Positions 7,078 through 15,126 of a stretch of DNA of 19,950 bases are shown in pieces. Within the stretch, counting starts at the first letter, position 1. Each line of letters opens with the position of its first letter. The stretch spans positions 1 through 19,950 of the forward strand of contig DNFG01000252.1 of NCBI GenBank assembly GCA_003487005.1. Direction: 5' to 3'. The position numbers and the translations under genes were made by a program. This DNA is from Bryobacterales bacterium (GTDB lineage Bacteria > Acidobacteriota > Terriglobia > Bryobacterales > Bryobacteraceae). The notes beneath the pieces were generated by a model, which did not search any database, was not told the DNA's origin, and worked only from the letters and a program-made list of their open reading frames with translations.

Positions 7078-8402
7078 GACGGCCGCGCTGGTGGGATGCG
7101 CACGAAAACCTCGTGCTGCTGGGTTCGCTCGCGTCGGGACTGTGCGGTGTTCTGTTTGCGCTGGGGTTTGTGTGGTTGGGGGATTACCCGGACAAACTGC
7201 GCTGGACGGTCACGATTTTTGTCGTGCTGCCCTGGTGGGCGTTCGCGTGGTCGGCGCGGGAGAGGGTGACCGCGCCGCTGCGGACTCTGGCGAATCTGCT
7301 GGAGGCAATGCGGGAGGGGGATTACTCGATTCGCGGCCGGGGCGCGGGCGACAACGATGCTTTGGGCGAAGTGATGACCCAGGTGAACGCGATGGGCGCG
7401 ACTCTGCGGGCGCAGCGCCTTGGCGCGGTGGAGGCAACAGCGCTGCTGCGAAAGGTGATGGAGGAGATCGACGTGGCGGTCTTCACCTTTGATGCCGGCC
7501 ACCATTTGAAGCTGGTGAACCGCGCGGGTGAACGGTTGCTGGCGCAGGACGCGGGGCGCCTGCTCGATCGCTCAGCCTGTGAGCTCGGCCTGGACGAGTA
7601 TCTGCAGGGCGCTTCCGCCCAGACGCTGTCCCGAACGTTTCCGGGCGGTGCGGGTCGTTGGGGCGTCCGGCGTTCAAGCTTTCGCGAGAGCGGGCTGCCC
7701 CTGACATTGCTTGTGGTGACGGATCTGACACGCGCGCTCCGCGAGGAGGAACTGCAGGCCTGGCAGAGGCTTGTCCGCGTGCTGGGACACGAGCTCAACA
7801 ACTCGCTCACGCCGGTGATGTCGATTGCGGGGAGCCTGACCCAGTTGCTGGGGCGGCAGCCCCGGGCGGAGGACTGGGAGCAGGACATGCGCGACGGACT
7901 AACGGTGATTGGGTCTCGCGCGGAGTCTCTGAGCCGGTTCATCGGCGCGTATTCACGGCTCGCGAAGATGCCGCGCCCGCGCCTGGCGCCTGTCCCTCTG
8001 GGGCCCCTGGCCGGACGCGTCGCTGGCCTGGAAACGAGAGTGAAGGTCGAGGTGCGCGGCGGCCCGGAAATCGTTCTGCGGGCCGACGGGGACCAGTTGG
8101 AACAACTGCTCATCAACCTCGTCCGCAACGCAGCGGATGCGGCGATCGAAACGCACGGCGGCGTGGCGCTGGAATGGAGACTGGAGCCCGCGGCGGCGAC
8201 GGTTCGGGTTCTCGATGAAGGCCTGGGACTCGCGAGCACGGCGAATCTCTTCGTCCCCTTCTTCACGACCAAGCCGGGCGGATCGGGGATCGGACTGGTG
8301 CTTTGCCGGCAGATCGCCGAGGCGCACGGGGGCACGCTGACTCTCGCCAATCGCGATGACGGGCGGGGCTGCGTGGCTACCCTGCAACTGCCTCTGAACT
8401 AG
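7074..8402 (+). CDS. Membrane sensor histidine kinase, NtrB/NtrY-like
   Basis: This 442-residue kinase is the partner of the response regulator whose stop it overlaps (ATGA). Two membrane helices (about 13-35 and 44-60) enclose only a very short periplasmic loop, so sensing is probably in the membrane or cytoplasm. A HAMP-like linker (about 61-115) and a PAS-like domain (about 120-220) follow. The phospho-acceptor is H239 in VLGHELNNSLTP. The ATP-binding domain has an N-box with N352 (INLVRNAADA), a D-x-G-x-G box (DEGLGL), an F-box FVPFFTTK and a G2 box GGSGIGLVLC. All catalytic parts look intact. The stop codon lies in a CTAG shared with the convergent gene at 8399. Confidence 0.94.
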   Translation: MRRPRWWDAHENLVLLGSLASGLCGVLFALGFVWLGDYPDKLRWTVTIFVVLPWWAFAWSARERVTAPLRTLANLLEAMREGDYSIRGRGAGDNDALGEVMTQVNAMGATLRAQRLGAVEATALLRKVMEEIDVAVFTFDAGHHLKLVNRAGERLLAQDAGRLLDRSACELGLDEYLQGASAQTLSRTFPGGAGRWGVRRSSFRESGLPLTLLVVTDLTRALREEELQAWQRLVRVLGHELNNSLTPVMSIAGSLTQLLGRQPRAEDWEQDMRDGLTVIGSRAESLSRFIGAYSRLAKMPRPRLAPVPLGPLAGRVAGLETRVKVEVRGGPEIVLRADGDQLEQLLINLVRNAADAAIETHGGVALEWRLEPAAATVRVLDEGLGLASTANLFVPFFTTKPGGSGIGLVLCRQIAEAHGGTLTLANRDDGRGCVATLQLPLN

Positions 8403-9928
8403 TGGAACACCACCAGACCCTGGAGGCTGATTTTGGGTCCGCGGGAGTCCTTGTACGGCTCGCCGCGCACAGTGAGGCGAACCGTGTGTTTGCCGCGCTT
8501 CAGCTTGAAGGCATGGTAGAGCGACTCGCGGTTCTTCAGGCTGTCCTCGTCCGGGTACACGTCCACGGTCGCGGCGGGTTGGCCGTCCACGGTGATGTCG
8601 GCGAGGCCTCCATCGGGGAGGAACTGGCCGACGAGGATGAAGCCGGTGCCCTCAAACTCGATCTCGGCACTGGCGCCTTTCTCGGCGGAGACCAGGGCGT
8701 CGGCTCGGCCGGGTTGCCAGTCGCCAGTGCGCCGGAAACGGTCGTCCGTGACCGAAATGCGCTCGACGGGCGTACCGAAGTCGTCCCAAACCTCGAGTCT
8801 GGCGGGGCGCGGGGCTTGAGTCCGGACGCGGAGAATGTCGCCGTCGCGCCGGCCGCCGGTTTTTTCGGCAAGTGCGATGGCCCGGCGGACGGTGCTCTCG
8901 GTGATGGTCTCGAAAGTGAAGTTAGTGTAGCTGAATGTCTTCCCGGCGACGGCGGGGATGCCGGACTTCCATTCATCCGGAATGGCCCGGTAGCCCTGGG
9001 CGACGCCCAGGATTCCGGCGGCGTTCGATGGATTGCAGTCGGAGTCCTGCCCCGCCTGGGTCGAGATGATGATGGTCTTGCCGAAGTCGCCGCCGCCGTA
9101 GAGTAGGCCCAGAGCGATATAGGCGCCGTTGATCTTGGCATCGATGTTGAAATCGAGCAGGGCTCCTTCCGGACAAGGGTCGTCGCGGTTCCACTTGTTC
9201 TCGATGAGTTGCCAGGACTTGCGCCAGTCCTGGGGATGTGCGCGATGCCATCGCAGGACGTCGGCGATCAGCCGCGCGTACGGGCTCTTTCGCGGCAGGC
9301 AGGCAAGGCCGGCTTCGACGATTTTCTTCGGATCCGTTTCTAAGAAAGCGGCGCTGTACATGCAGGAGACGAAGATGCCGCCGTAGATCCCGTCGCCGTA
9401 ATTCATGACGCGGCCGGCGCGCCAGGCGAGGTCGGTGGCGGCCAGGGGCAATCCGGGCGCCATCAGGCCGATGAAGTCGGACTCGATCTGGAAGTCGATG
9501 TCGTTGGCGTGGATGTTGTATTTGGGGGTGCCGCTGAGCGCGGCGGGAACGCCGCGGCGGAGATTGCGCCTTGCAGCGAGATTGGCGTGCCAGAGGCGGT
9601 ATTTCGCTTCGCGGAACATGGCGCCGAAGTCTTCGGTTGTGGCATCGAGGCCTTTCTCATCGAGCACCTGGGCGAAGGTCATGTCGACGTAGAGGTCGTC
9701 CTGATCGATCGCGCCGGCCACCATCTCCGGCTTCCAGACGGGCAATTCCGCGTCGGGAATGATTCGTTCCTTGTAGCGGAATTCGGTTGGGGCGCCGTAG
9801 GACACACCGATCATCTGGCCTGCCCAACCGCCCGCGATCTTGTCGCGGAGGCTTTCCACCGGGATCGATTTCAGGCTTTGAGCAGCCAGAGAAAAGACTG
9901 CGAGGAAAAAGACGGGAATCAATTTCAT
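8399..9928 (-). CDS. Secreted ADP-ribosylglycohydrolase-fold protein with C-terminal beta-sandwich
   Basis: This 509-residue protein begins with a signal peptide (MKLIPVFFLAVFSLAAQS). Residues about 25-345 match the ADP-ribosylglycohydrolase (DraG/ARH) fold: an N-terminal GGWAGQMIGVSYGAPTEF, a metal-type IDQDDLYVD (75-82) and a late GQDSDCNPSNAAG (293-303). The last corresponds to the family's GGDTDT motif with a changed final residue. The C-terminal part (about 375-509) looks like a beta-sandwich resembling carbohydrate-binding or galactose-binding modules. Secreted members of this fold are of unknown substrate; removal of ADP-ribose from protein is not proven, and a glycoside substrate is possible given the extra domain. 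It converges on the kinase gene with a four-base overlap, leaving no room for a terminator between them. Confidence 0.85.
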   Translation of the reverse strand: MKLIPVFFLAVFSLAAQSLKSIPVESLRDKIAGGWAGQMIGVSYGAPTEFRYKERIIPDAELPVWKPEMVAGAIDQDDLYVDMTFAQVLDEKGLDATTEDFGAMFREAKYRLWHANLAARRNLRRGVPAALSGTPKYNIHANDIDFQIESDFIGLMAPGLPLAATDLAWRAGRVMNYGDGIYGGIFVSCMYSAAFLETDPKKIVEAGLACLPRKSPYARLIADVLRWHRAHPQDWRKSWQLIENKWNRDDPCPEGALLDFNIDAKINGAYIALGLLYGGGDFGKTIIISTQAGQDSDCNPSNAAGILGVAQGYRAIPDEWKSGIPAVAGKTFSYTNFTFETITESTVRRAIALAEKTGGRRDGDILRVRTQAPRPARLEVWDDFGTPVERISVTDDRFRRTGDWQPGRADALVSAEKGASAEIEFEGTGFILVGQFLPDGGLADITVDGQPAATVDVYPDEDSLKNRESLYHAFKLKRGKHTVRLTVRGEPYKDSRGPKISLQGLVVFH

Positions 9929-10055
9929 GGAGCGGCTCCGAGCCTGAAGATATCACCCGCGATGAGGTGCCGCAATCTCTGGAACGGACCGGCCAACCCC
10001 AGGACCGGCCCCGGGCAAGGCTCTTCATGCCAAGATGGCCGGGAGACCCTCGCGT

Positions 10056-10406
10056 TCAAGCCTCCCGGGTGAACTCGAGTTCATCGCCCTTCACCGTGCC
10101 GCTGGCCTGGATCGTCCCTTCCGGAAGTTCGAGAACCGAGTGCGCCCGGAAGCACGCAGAGATGCGCCACGGCTTCAGTGACGGAACCGCCTTCACGACC
10201 CGCTTCTTCTTGTCCAGAAAGAGGACGTCGATCGTGAACTTCATGAAAAAGCAGTGCACGGCTTCACAGGGGACAATATAGAGCCCTTCGCCGGGATTGA
10301 GGCCGGTGCGCTTGAGCAGGCCCTCCCGGCGCGTGGTGCTGTCGCCCGCGTGGCCGATGCGGTCGCCGAGCATCGCGTCCCGGGTCCGGTTCCAGACTTT
10401 GATCAT
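10056..10406 (-). CDS. DUF192 family protein
   Basis: This 116-residue protein belongs to the DUF192 family, recognised by the blocks RREGLLKRTGLNPGEGLYI, CFFMKFTIDVLFLDKKKRVV and FRAHSVLELPEGTI. The fold is a small beta-barrel; the biochemical role of the family is not established. Many relatives carry a signal peptide, but this one starts MIKVWNRTRD with no export signal, so it should be cytoplasmic. The start overlaps the stop of the upstream mini-protein as ATGA (10403-10406), so the two are probably translated together. Confidence 0.85.
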   Translation of the reverse strand: MIKVWNRTRDAMLGDRIGHAGDSTTRREGLLKRTGLNPGEGLYIVPCEAVHCFFMKFTIDVLFLDKKKRVVKAVPSLKPWRISACFRAHSVLELPEGTIQASGTVKGDELEFTREA

Positions 10407-10612
10407 GATTCCTCTGATCGGCTGATCGTGCCCGTTTCTTCATAGCCGCGGCACTGCCAGACGGGCAGCACCGGGTACTTGCGGAAGGTTGGGTCAGCCA
10501 GCCCGCGCCGGCACTGATAGAACCGGCTGCCGCGATCGCTGACAATGACCATCACGTGCGCGCATGCGGCACAGAGTCCGGCGCGTTGCCCGTCCCCGGC
10601 ATTCGGCTCCAT
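10403..10612 (-). CDS. Conserved four-cysteine mini-protein (zinc-ribbon-like)
   Basis: This 69-residue protein has cysteines at 14, 17, 34 and 54 (CAAC, FYQC, WQC), arranged like a small zinc-binding fold, and the blocks SDRGSRFYQCRRGLADPTF and KYPVLPVWQCRGYE. I recall similar short proteins as conserved hypotheticals in acidobacteria, but no function is known to me. The start is the ATG at 10612, and the gene diverges from rimO with about 70 bases between. Its stop overlaps the DUF192 start, which argues that it is a real gene. Confidence 0.72.
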   Translation of the reverse strand: MEPNAGDGQRAGLCAACAHVMVIVSDRGSRFYQCRRGLADPTFRKYPVLPVWQCRGYEETGTISRSEES

Positions 10613-10683
10613 ACCGGCTCAGTGTAGCAATCCGGCATGATATCCTGAAGGTTTCGCCCCACTCTACTCCTCTGGACAAACGA

Positions 10684-12099
10684 TTGAAAGTTGGATTTGT
10701 CAGTCTTGGGTGCCCCAAGAACCTGGTGGACACCGAAGTGATGATGGGCCAGTTGACCGCCCGCGGGCACGAGTTAACCTCCTCGCCCGAGGACGCCGAC
10801 GCCATCGTCGTGAACACCTGCAGCTTCATTGACCCCGCCAAGCACGAGTCCGTCGAGACGATCCTCGAGATGGCGGAGTTCAAGAAGACCGGCCGCGCCC
10901 GCCGCCTGATCGTCGCCGGCTGCCTCGTGGAACGTTACCGTGGCGACATCCGCGTGCAGATCCCCGAAGTGGACGCCGTTCTGGGCACGAACGAACTCGA
11001 TTCGATCATCGATCTCTGCGAGGGCGCCGCCGACGAACCCGCCGCCGCGGAGCCATACCTTTACCACGACCTCACACCCCGCATCCTGGCGACCCCGCGT
11101 CATTACGCCTACATGAAGATCAATGAAGGCTGCGACCATCCCTGCACCTTCTGTGTGATCCCTCAGTTCCGCGGCAGTTTTCGCAGCCGCCGGTTCGAAT
11201 CGGTGATTCACGAGGCCGAAAACCTCTTCGCCCAGGGCGTCCGCGAGGTGAACCTCATCGGCCAGGACACAACCGCCTACGGCGACGATCTCGGCGTGAA
11301 AGACGGCCTGGCTGCGTTGCTGGAGAGGCTCGACGGGATTGAAACCCCACATCCGAAGTGGGTTCGTTTCCTGTACTGTTATCCGAACCGGATCACGCGC
11401 CGCCTGCTCGACGTAATCGCAGCGGGCGAATCGCTGGTCAAGTACATTGACATGCCGCTGCAACACGCCTCGGCGCCGGTGCTGAAGCGGATGAAGCGCG
11501 GAGCCAGCGGTGACATCTTCCTGAAGCTCCTGGAAAAGATCCGCAAAGCGATCCCGGGCGTCGCCATCCGCACCTCGATGATCGTCGGCTTTCCCGGCGA
11601 GACCGAGAAGGACTTTGAAGAGTTGTGCGCCTTCGTCGAGGCCGCCCAATTCGACAGACTGGGCGTATTTTCTTACTCGGACGAGGAAACCAGCGCCAGT
11701 TACCATCTGGACGGCAAAGTGGACCGGCGAACAATCTACAACCGCAAGCGCCGTCTGCTGGCGCTGCAGCGGAAGATTTCGCGCCGGATGAACCGCCGGT
11801 GGGTCGGACAGGAAGTGGACGTCCTGATCGAGGGGCCATCTCCTGAGAGTGATCTCGTCTGGCAGGCCCGGATGGCTACCCAGGCGCCGGACATTGACGG
11901 AGTCTGTTATCTCGAGGACGCGGGCGATCCCGCGCCGCACCCAGGGCAGATCCGGCGGATGCGCGTCACGCGCACCCACGACTACGACCTGATCGGCGAC
12001 CTGATCGACGAACCACCTGCGCATTTCGCTCCCAGTCTGCCGCTCAACCCGTTCCCGATCATTCAAAGTTCCGCGGGGCACGCCCGCCAGCACCAATGA
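10684..12099 (+). CDS. rimO: Ribosomal protein S12 methylthiotransferase RimO
   Basis: RimO adds a methylthio group to a conserved Asp of ribosomal protein S12. It is a radical-SAM enzyme with two iron-sulfur clusters. The N-terminal cluster cysteines are C10 (VSLGCPKN), C46 (NTCSFI) and C80 (AGCLVERY); the radical-SAM triad is C150, C154 and C157 ([18 protein letters not shown]). The C-terminal TRAM domain (about 365-445) supports RimO, and the [12 protein letters not shown] start separates it from MiaB. I chose the TTG at 10684 because the conserved protein begins there; the only in-frame ATG (10564) would overlap the divergent gene and add unrelated residues, and neither has a good ribosome-binding site. 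The last codons overlap yacG as ATGA. Confidence 0.93.
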   Translation: MKVGFVSLGCPKNLVDTEVMMGQLTARGHELTSSPEDADAIVVNTCSFIDPAKHESVETILEMAEFKKTGRARRLIVAGCLVERYRGDIRVQIPEVDAVLGTNELDSIIDLCEGAADEPAAAEPYLYHDLTPRILATPRHYAYMKINEGCDHPCTFCVIPQFRGSFRSRRFESVIHEAENLFAQGVREVNLIGQDTTAYGDDLGVKDGLAALLERLDGIETPHPKWVRFLYCYPNRITRRLLDVIAAGESLVKYIDMPLQHASAPVLKRMKRGASGDIFLKLLEKIRKAIPGVAIRTSMIVGFPGETEKDFEELCAFVEAAQFDRLGVFSYSDEETSASYHLDGKVDRRTIYNRKRRLLALQRKISRRMNRRWVGQEVDVLIEGPSPESDLVWQARMATQAPDIDGVCYLEDAGDPAPHPGQIRRMRVTRTHDYDLIGDLIDEPPAHFAPSLPLNPFPIIQSSAGHARQHQ

Positions 12100-12272
12100 C
12101 CTCGGTTCCCTGTCCGATCTGCAAAAAGCCCGTTGAACTGGGCGCCCCCCAGTTTCCATTCTGCTCGGACCGCTGCCGGCTGATCGATCTCGGCCGCTGG
12201 GCTGACGAGGAGTACCGCGTGCCGTCATCATCGCCTGTGAACCCGGAATCGGACCACGATGATGAAGAGTAG
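12096..12272 (+). CDS. yacG: YacG, small zinc protein (DNA gyrase inhibitor family)
   Basis: This 58-residue protein was read directly between rimO and pgpA. It has the YacG pattern: CPIC (C6, C9), FCSDRC (C23, C27) and then [16 protein letters not shown], followed by an acidic tail ending DHDDEE. The four cysteines bind zinc. In Escherichia coli the family binds gyrase and lowers its activity. The start overlaps the rimO stop (ATGA, 12096-12099) and the 3' end overlaps pgpA by 14 bases, so all three are translationally coupled. Its small size makes it easy to miss. Confidence 0.93.
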   Translation: MTSVPCPICKKPVELGAPQFPFCSDRCRLIDLGRWADEEYRVPSSSPVNPESDHDDEE

Positions 12273-12729
12273 AATCGCGCTGGCCGTCGCGACCTGGTTC
12301 GGTACGGGCTACTGGCCCTGGGGGCCGGGTACCGCGGGTAGTCTGGCCGCGGTCCTGCTTGCCTGGGCCGGCGCATCCTGGTTGGGAATGCAGCCCTGGC
12401 ATTTCGTCGCACTCGCCATCTGGCTGACCCCGGCGGGCATTTGGTGCTCAACCCAGACCGCGCGGTTGCGGGAATCCAAAGACCCGCAAATCGTCGTCGT
12501 TGATGAAGTCCTCGGGCAGTGGATCGCGCTGGCTGGCGCGGCCACGCTGTCCGGAGTCCATTTGTGGACCGCTTTTGTTCTGTTCCGCATCTTCGATATG
12601 ACCAAGCCCTGGCCCGTCCGGCGGCTCGAGAGCCTGCCGGACGGCAGGGGCATTGTGGCTGATGATTTGGCCGCGGGCGTTTACGCCGCACTTGTGTTGC
12701 TTCTGGCGCGGTGGTTCAATCTCTTATAG
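12259..12729 (+). CDS. pgpA: Phosphatidylglycerophosphatase A
   Basis: This 156-residue membrane protein dephosphorylates phosphatidylglycerophosphate to phosphatidylglycerol. The family blocks are [18 protein letters not shown] (12-29), [33 protein letters not shown] and [15 protein letters not shown], with several hydrophobic helices between. Length is as usual. Two adjacent ATG codons (12259, 12262) could serve as start, both inside the end of yacG. A short gap of 26 bases leads to the propeller protein, so the whole run from rimO to cinA may be one transcript. Confidence 0.93.
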   Translation: MMKSRIALAVATWFGTGYWPWGPGTAGSLAAVLLAWAGASWLGMQPWHFVALAIWLTPAGIWCSTQTARLRESKDPQIVVVDEVLGQWIALAGAATLSGVHLWTAFVLFRIFDMTKPWPVRRLESLPDGRGIVADDLAAGVYAALVLLLARWFNLL

Positions 12730-12755
12730 CTGGAGCATTTCTCCGGGTTTCCTTC

Positions 12756-13787
12756 ATGGCGTTTAAAACCAACGGGGCGGATCGCCCCACGATCGACCAA
12801 GTCTCCCCGCAGGCCGCAATCCCGGGGGGCGATATCCAGATCCGCGGCCAGCACTTCCTGGCCGCGCCCCGCCCGCTGGTGAGCGTCGGCGCGGTTGCCG
12901 CGCCGCTGGTCGTCGGCTCGGACCGCTACGTTGTGGCCCGCGTGCCCGAAGGGGCCGGCAGCGGCCGGTTGATCGTCAGCAATGGCGACAAAGAGAGCGC
13001 TCCGCTCCCGTTTGCCGTTGGCGCTCTTGTCGCCGATAATCTGCACCCGGTCTCGAGCCCCGCGGTTGGCCCCGACGGCGCCGTCTACACCACCTTCAGC
13101 GGTTCGCGCGGGCAGAAAACGCCGGTCGCTGTCTACCGGGTCGACGCCAGCGGCTCGATAACCCCTCACCTGACCGATCTGATGAACGCCACCGCGCTCG
13201 CGTTCGACCGCGAGGGCGTTCTCTACATCTCCTCCCGGTTCGACGGCATCGTCTACCGCTCCACGGCCAGCGGCGTGATGAGCGTCTATTGCGAGTCCAT
13301 GGGCGTGGCCACCGGTATCGCCTTCGACGACAAGGGCGATCTGTTTGTCGGAGACCGCTCCGGTACGATCTTCAAAATCAGCGAGGGCGGCACCGGCATC
13401 TACGTCTTCGCCACCATCGAGCCATCCATCGCCGCGTATCATCTCGCCTTTGGGCCGGGCGGCTATCTGTATGTCACCGGGCCGACCACTTCGAGCTTTG
13501 ATGCTGTTCAGCGAATCTCGCCCGCGGGCGAAGTCGAGGTCTTTTTCCGCGGTCTCGGACGGCCTCAGGGACTCGCATTCGACGCGGAGGGCAATCTCTA
13601 CGTCGCCGCGTCCCTCGCCGGGCGAAAAGGCATCGTCCGGATCACGCCGGAGCGCGAAGCCGCCCTGGTCCTCTCGGGACCCAATATCGTCGGTCTGGCC
13701 TTTGCCCCCGGCGGCGACATGATGGTGACCACGACCGGCGCACTTTACCGCGTCCCTGCCGGCATCCAGGGCCGGCCGCTCCCCTGA
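12756..13787 (+). CDS. IPT/TIG domain plus NHL-like beta-propeller protein
   Basis: This 343-residue protein begins with an IPT/TIG immunoglobulin-like domain (about 10-85, PTIDQVSPQAAIPGGDIQIR). About six repeated blades of the type ALAFDREGVLYISSR, GIAFDDKGDLFVGDR, HLAFGPGGYLYVTG and GLAFDAEGNLYVAA follow, as in NHL/SMP-30-like propellers. Such proteins usually bind ligands or partners; no catalytic residue can be assigned. No signal peptide is seen with the ATG at 12756. A GTG at 12711 would add 15 residues and overlap pgpA by 19 bases, with no convincing export signal. It lies between pgpA and cinA, 11 bases before the latter. Confidence 0.85.
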   Translation: MAFKTNGADRPTIDQVSPQAAIPGGDIQIRGQHFLAAPRPLVSVGAVAAPLVVGSDRYVVARVPEGAGSGRLIVSNGDKESAPLPFAVGALVADNLHPVSSPAVGPDGAVYTTFSGSRGQKTPVAVYRVDASGSITPHLTDLMNATALAFDREGVLYISSRFDGIVYRSTASGVMSVYCESMGVATGIAFDDKGDLFVGDRSGTIFKISEGGTGIYVFATIEPSIAAYHLAFGPGGYLYVTGPTTSSFDAVQRISPAGEVEVFFRGLGRPQGLAFDAEGNLYVAASLAGRKGIVRITPEREAALVLSGPNIVGLAFAPGGDMMVTTTGALYRVPAGIQGRPLP

Positions 13788-13798
13788 CGGATTTCTCA

Positions 13799-15028
13799 AT
13801 GACCGCCGAAATTATCGCCGTGGGCAGTGAAATGCTCACGCCGCAGAAAACCGATACGAACTCGCTTTGGCTGACCGATCAGTTGAACCTGCTCGGTGTT
13901 GATGTCACCCAGAAATCCGTCATCGGAGACGACCAGAATCGCTTGGCTGCCGCCATTGCCGCGGCCCTCGACCGCACGCCCCTCATCCTTCTGACCGGTG
14001 GACTCGGCCCGACCGAGGACGACCTGACACGCGAGGCAACCGCCCAGGCGCTGAACCGCGCCCTAATTCACGACCCGGCCATCCTCCACGCCATCGAACA
14101 ACGCTTCGCCAGTTTCGGCCGGAAAATGGCCCCCATCAACAAACGCCAGGCCTTTCTCGTTGACGGCGCGGAAAAGCTCGACAACCCGAATGGCACCGCG
14201 CCGGGCCAGTGGCTGGACTTCGACGGCCGGATGCTCGCCCTGTTGCCCGGACCGCCCGGCGAGATGAAGCCGCTCTTCCTCAGTCAGGTACTGCCGCGTC
14301 TGCAAGCCGTCCTGCCGCCGCGCGTCCTGCGGACCCGCTTCTTCCGCGTCGCCGGCATGGGCGAATCCGATGTGGACCAACTGATCGCACCCGCCTACAA
14401 ACCCTACGAGAACCCCGTCACCACCATCCTCGCCGCCGCCGGAGACATCCAGATTCATCTCCGCTCCTTTTCCGCTACCGAGGCCGAAGCCGAGGCCCGT
14501 GTCGCCGAACTCGGCGCCAAAATCGAAGCCCTGCTCGGCAACCGCATCTACTCCCGCAACGGGGATCCGCTTGAGACCGCGCTTGGCGTCCTGTTGCGCG
14601 AGCGCAAAGCCACTCTCGCAGTCGCCGAAAGTTGCACGGGCGGCCTCCTCGGCGGTCGCATCACCGAAGCCCCCGGCTCCTCCGAGTGGTTTCTCGGCGG
14701 CTTCCAGGTCTATGGCCGCGCCATGAAGACCCGGCTTCTTGGCCTGGACGAAAAACTCGTCGAAAAGGAAGGCGTGGTCTCCGAAGCCGTCGCCATCGCC
14801 ATGGCCGAATCCGCCCGTGATCGCACCGGCGCCACCTACGCCCTCTCTGTGACCGGCGAAGCCGGCCCCGATTCCGCCACCCCGGGCATTGAACCCGGCA
14901 CGGTCTGGATCGGCATCGCGACTCCGGACGGCGTCGAGGCGAAACTCCACCGTTTCCCCGGAAACCGGGCCCGGGTCCGCGCGTTTGCCGTGCAATCTGC
15001 TTTGAACTTGCTCCGCCTGCGTCTATAA
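13799..15028 (+). CDS. cinA: CinA (nicotinamide-nucleotide amidase / ADP-ribose pyrophosphatase type)
   Basis: This 409-residue protein has both CinA domains. The N-terminal MoCF-like domain (about 1-170) shows EIIAVGSEML, TGGLGPTEDDLTREA and LLPGPPGEMKPLF. The C-terminal PncC amidase domain (about 255-409) has AVAESCTGGLLGGRITEAPGS, GVVSEAVAIAMAE and SVTGEAGPDSATPG. The amidase domain deamidates nicotinamide mononucleotide in pyridine nucleotide recycling; the N-terminal domain has been linked to ADP-ribose hydrolysis. Everything looks intact. It ends the rimO-yacG-pgpA run, and its TAA stop is part of a predicted -10 box for the next genes. Confidence 0.94.
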   Translation: MTAEIIAVGSEMLTPQKTDTNSLWLTDQLNLLGVDVTQKSVIGDDQNRLAAAIAAALDRTPLILLTGGLGPTEDDLTREATAQALNRALIHDPAILHAIEQRFASFGRKMAPINKRQAFLVDGAEKLDNPNGTAPGQWLDFDGRMLALLPGPPGEMKPLFLSQVLPRLQAVLPPRVLRTRFFRVAGMGESDVDQLIAPAYKPYENPVTTILAAAGDIQIHLRSFSATEAEAEARVAELGAKIEALLGNRIYSRNGDPLETALGVLLRERKATLAVAESCTGGLLGGRITEAPGSSEWFLGGFQVYGRAMKTRLLGLDEKLVEKEGVVSEAVAIAMAESARDRTGATYALSVTGEAGPDSATPGIEPGTVWIGIATPDGVEAKLHRFPGNRARVRAFAVQSALNLLRLRL

Positions 15029-15029
15029 T
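15002..15029 (+). promoter_or_regulatory. Candidate sigma-70-type promoter overlapping the end of cinA
   Basis: TTGAAC (15002-15007) and a perfect TATAAT (15024-15029) are separated by 16 bases. The -10 box includes the cinA stop codon. Transcription would begin near 15036 and serve the membrane mini-protein at 15127 and the cytochrome/copper protein at 15284. The -35 box matches four of six positions. Confidence 0.5.
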
Positions 15030-15126
15030 TTGACGATGACCAATTTGAAGATCGCCGGCATGACCTTCGTTGTCATTCTGGTTTCCTGAAAGTGCCTCGA
15101 ATCGAAGGAGTCGTGGAACTGCCGTC

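Noticed and set aside
9986..10010. Two copies of GGACCGGCC 16 bases apart between the glycohydrolase and DUF192 genes
   Set aside because: Short GC-rich words recur by chance in this composition, and no palindrome or promoter is associated.
9929..10683. A dif-like recombination site that would confirm a replication terminus
   Set aside because: I looked for the AT-rich XerC/XerD-type 28-base pattern in the gaps and saw none, so the terminus idea rests on composition only.
10774..12402. Long open frame (542 codons) on the - strand opposite rimO, yacG and pgpA
   Set aside because: It is antisense to three clear families; high GC keeps shadow frames open. No domain is recognisable.
12711..12755. 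GTG at 12711 as start of the propeller protein, giving an export signal
   Set aside because: The added 15 residues lack a proper signal peptide, and no ribosome-binding site is visible; ATG 12756 fits the domain start.
12681..13799. 372-codon frame on the - strand opposite the propeller gene
   Set aside because: Shadow of a repetitive GC-rich gene; rich in Gly, Ala, Arg and Asp without a recognisable fold.
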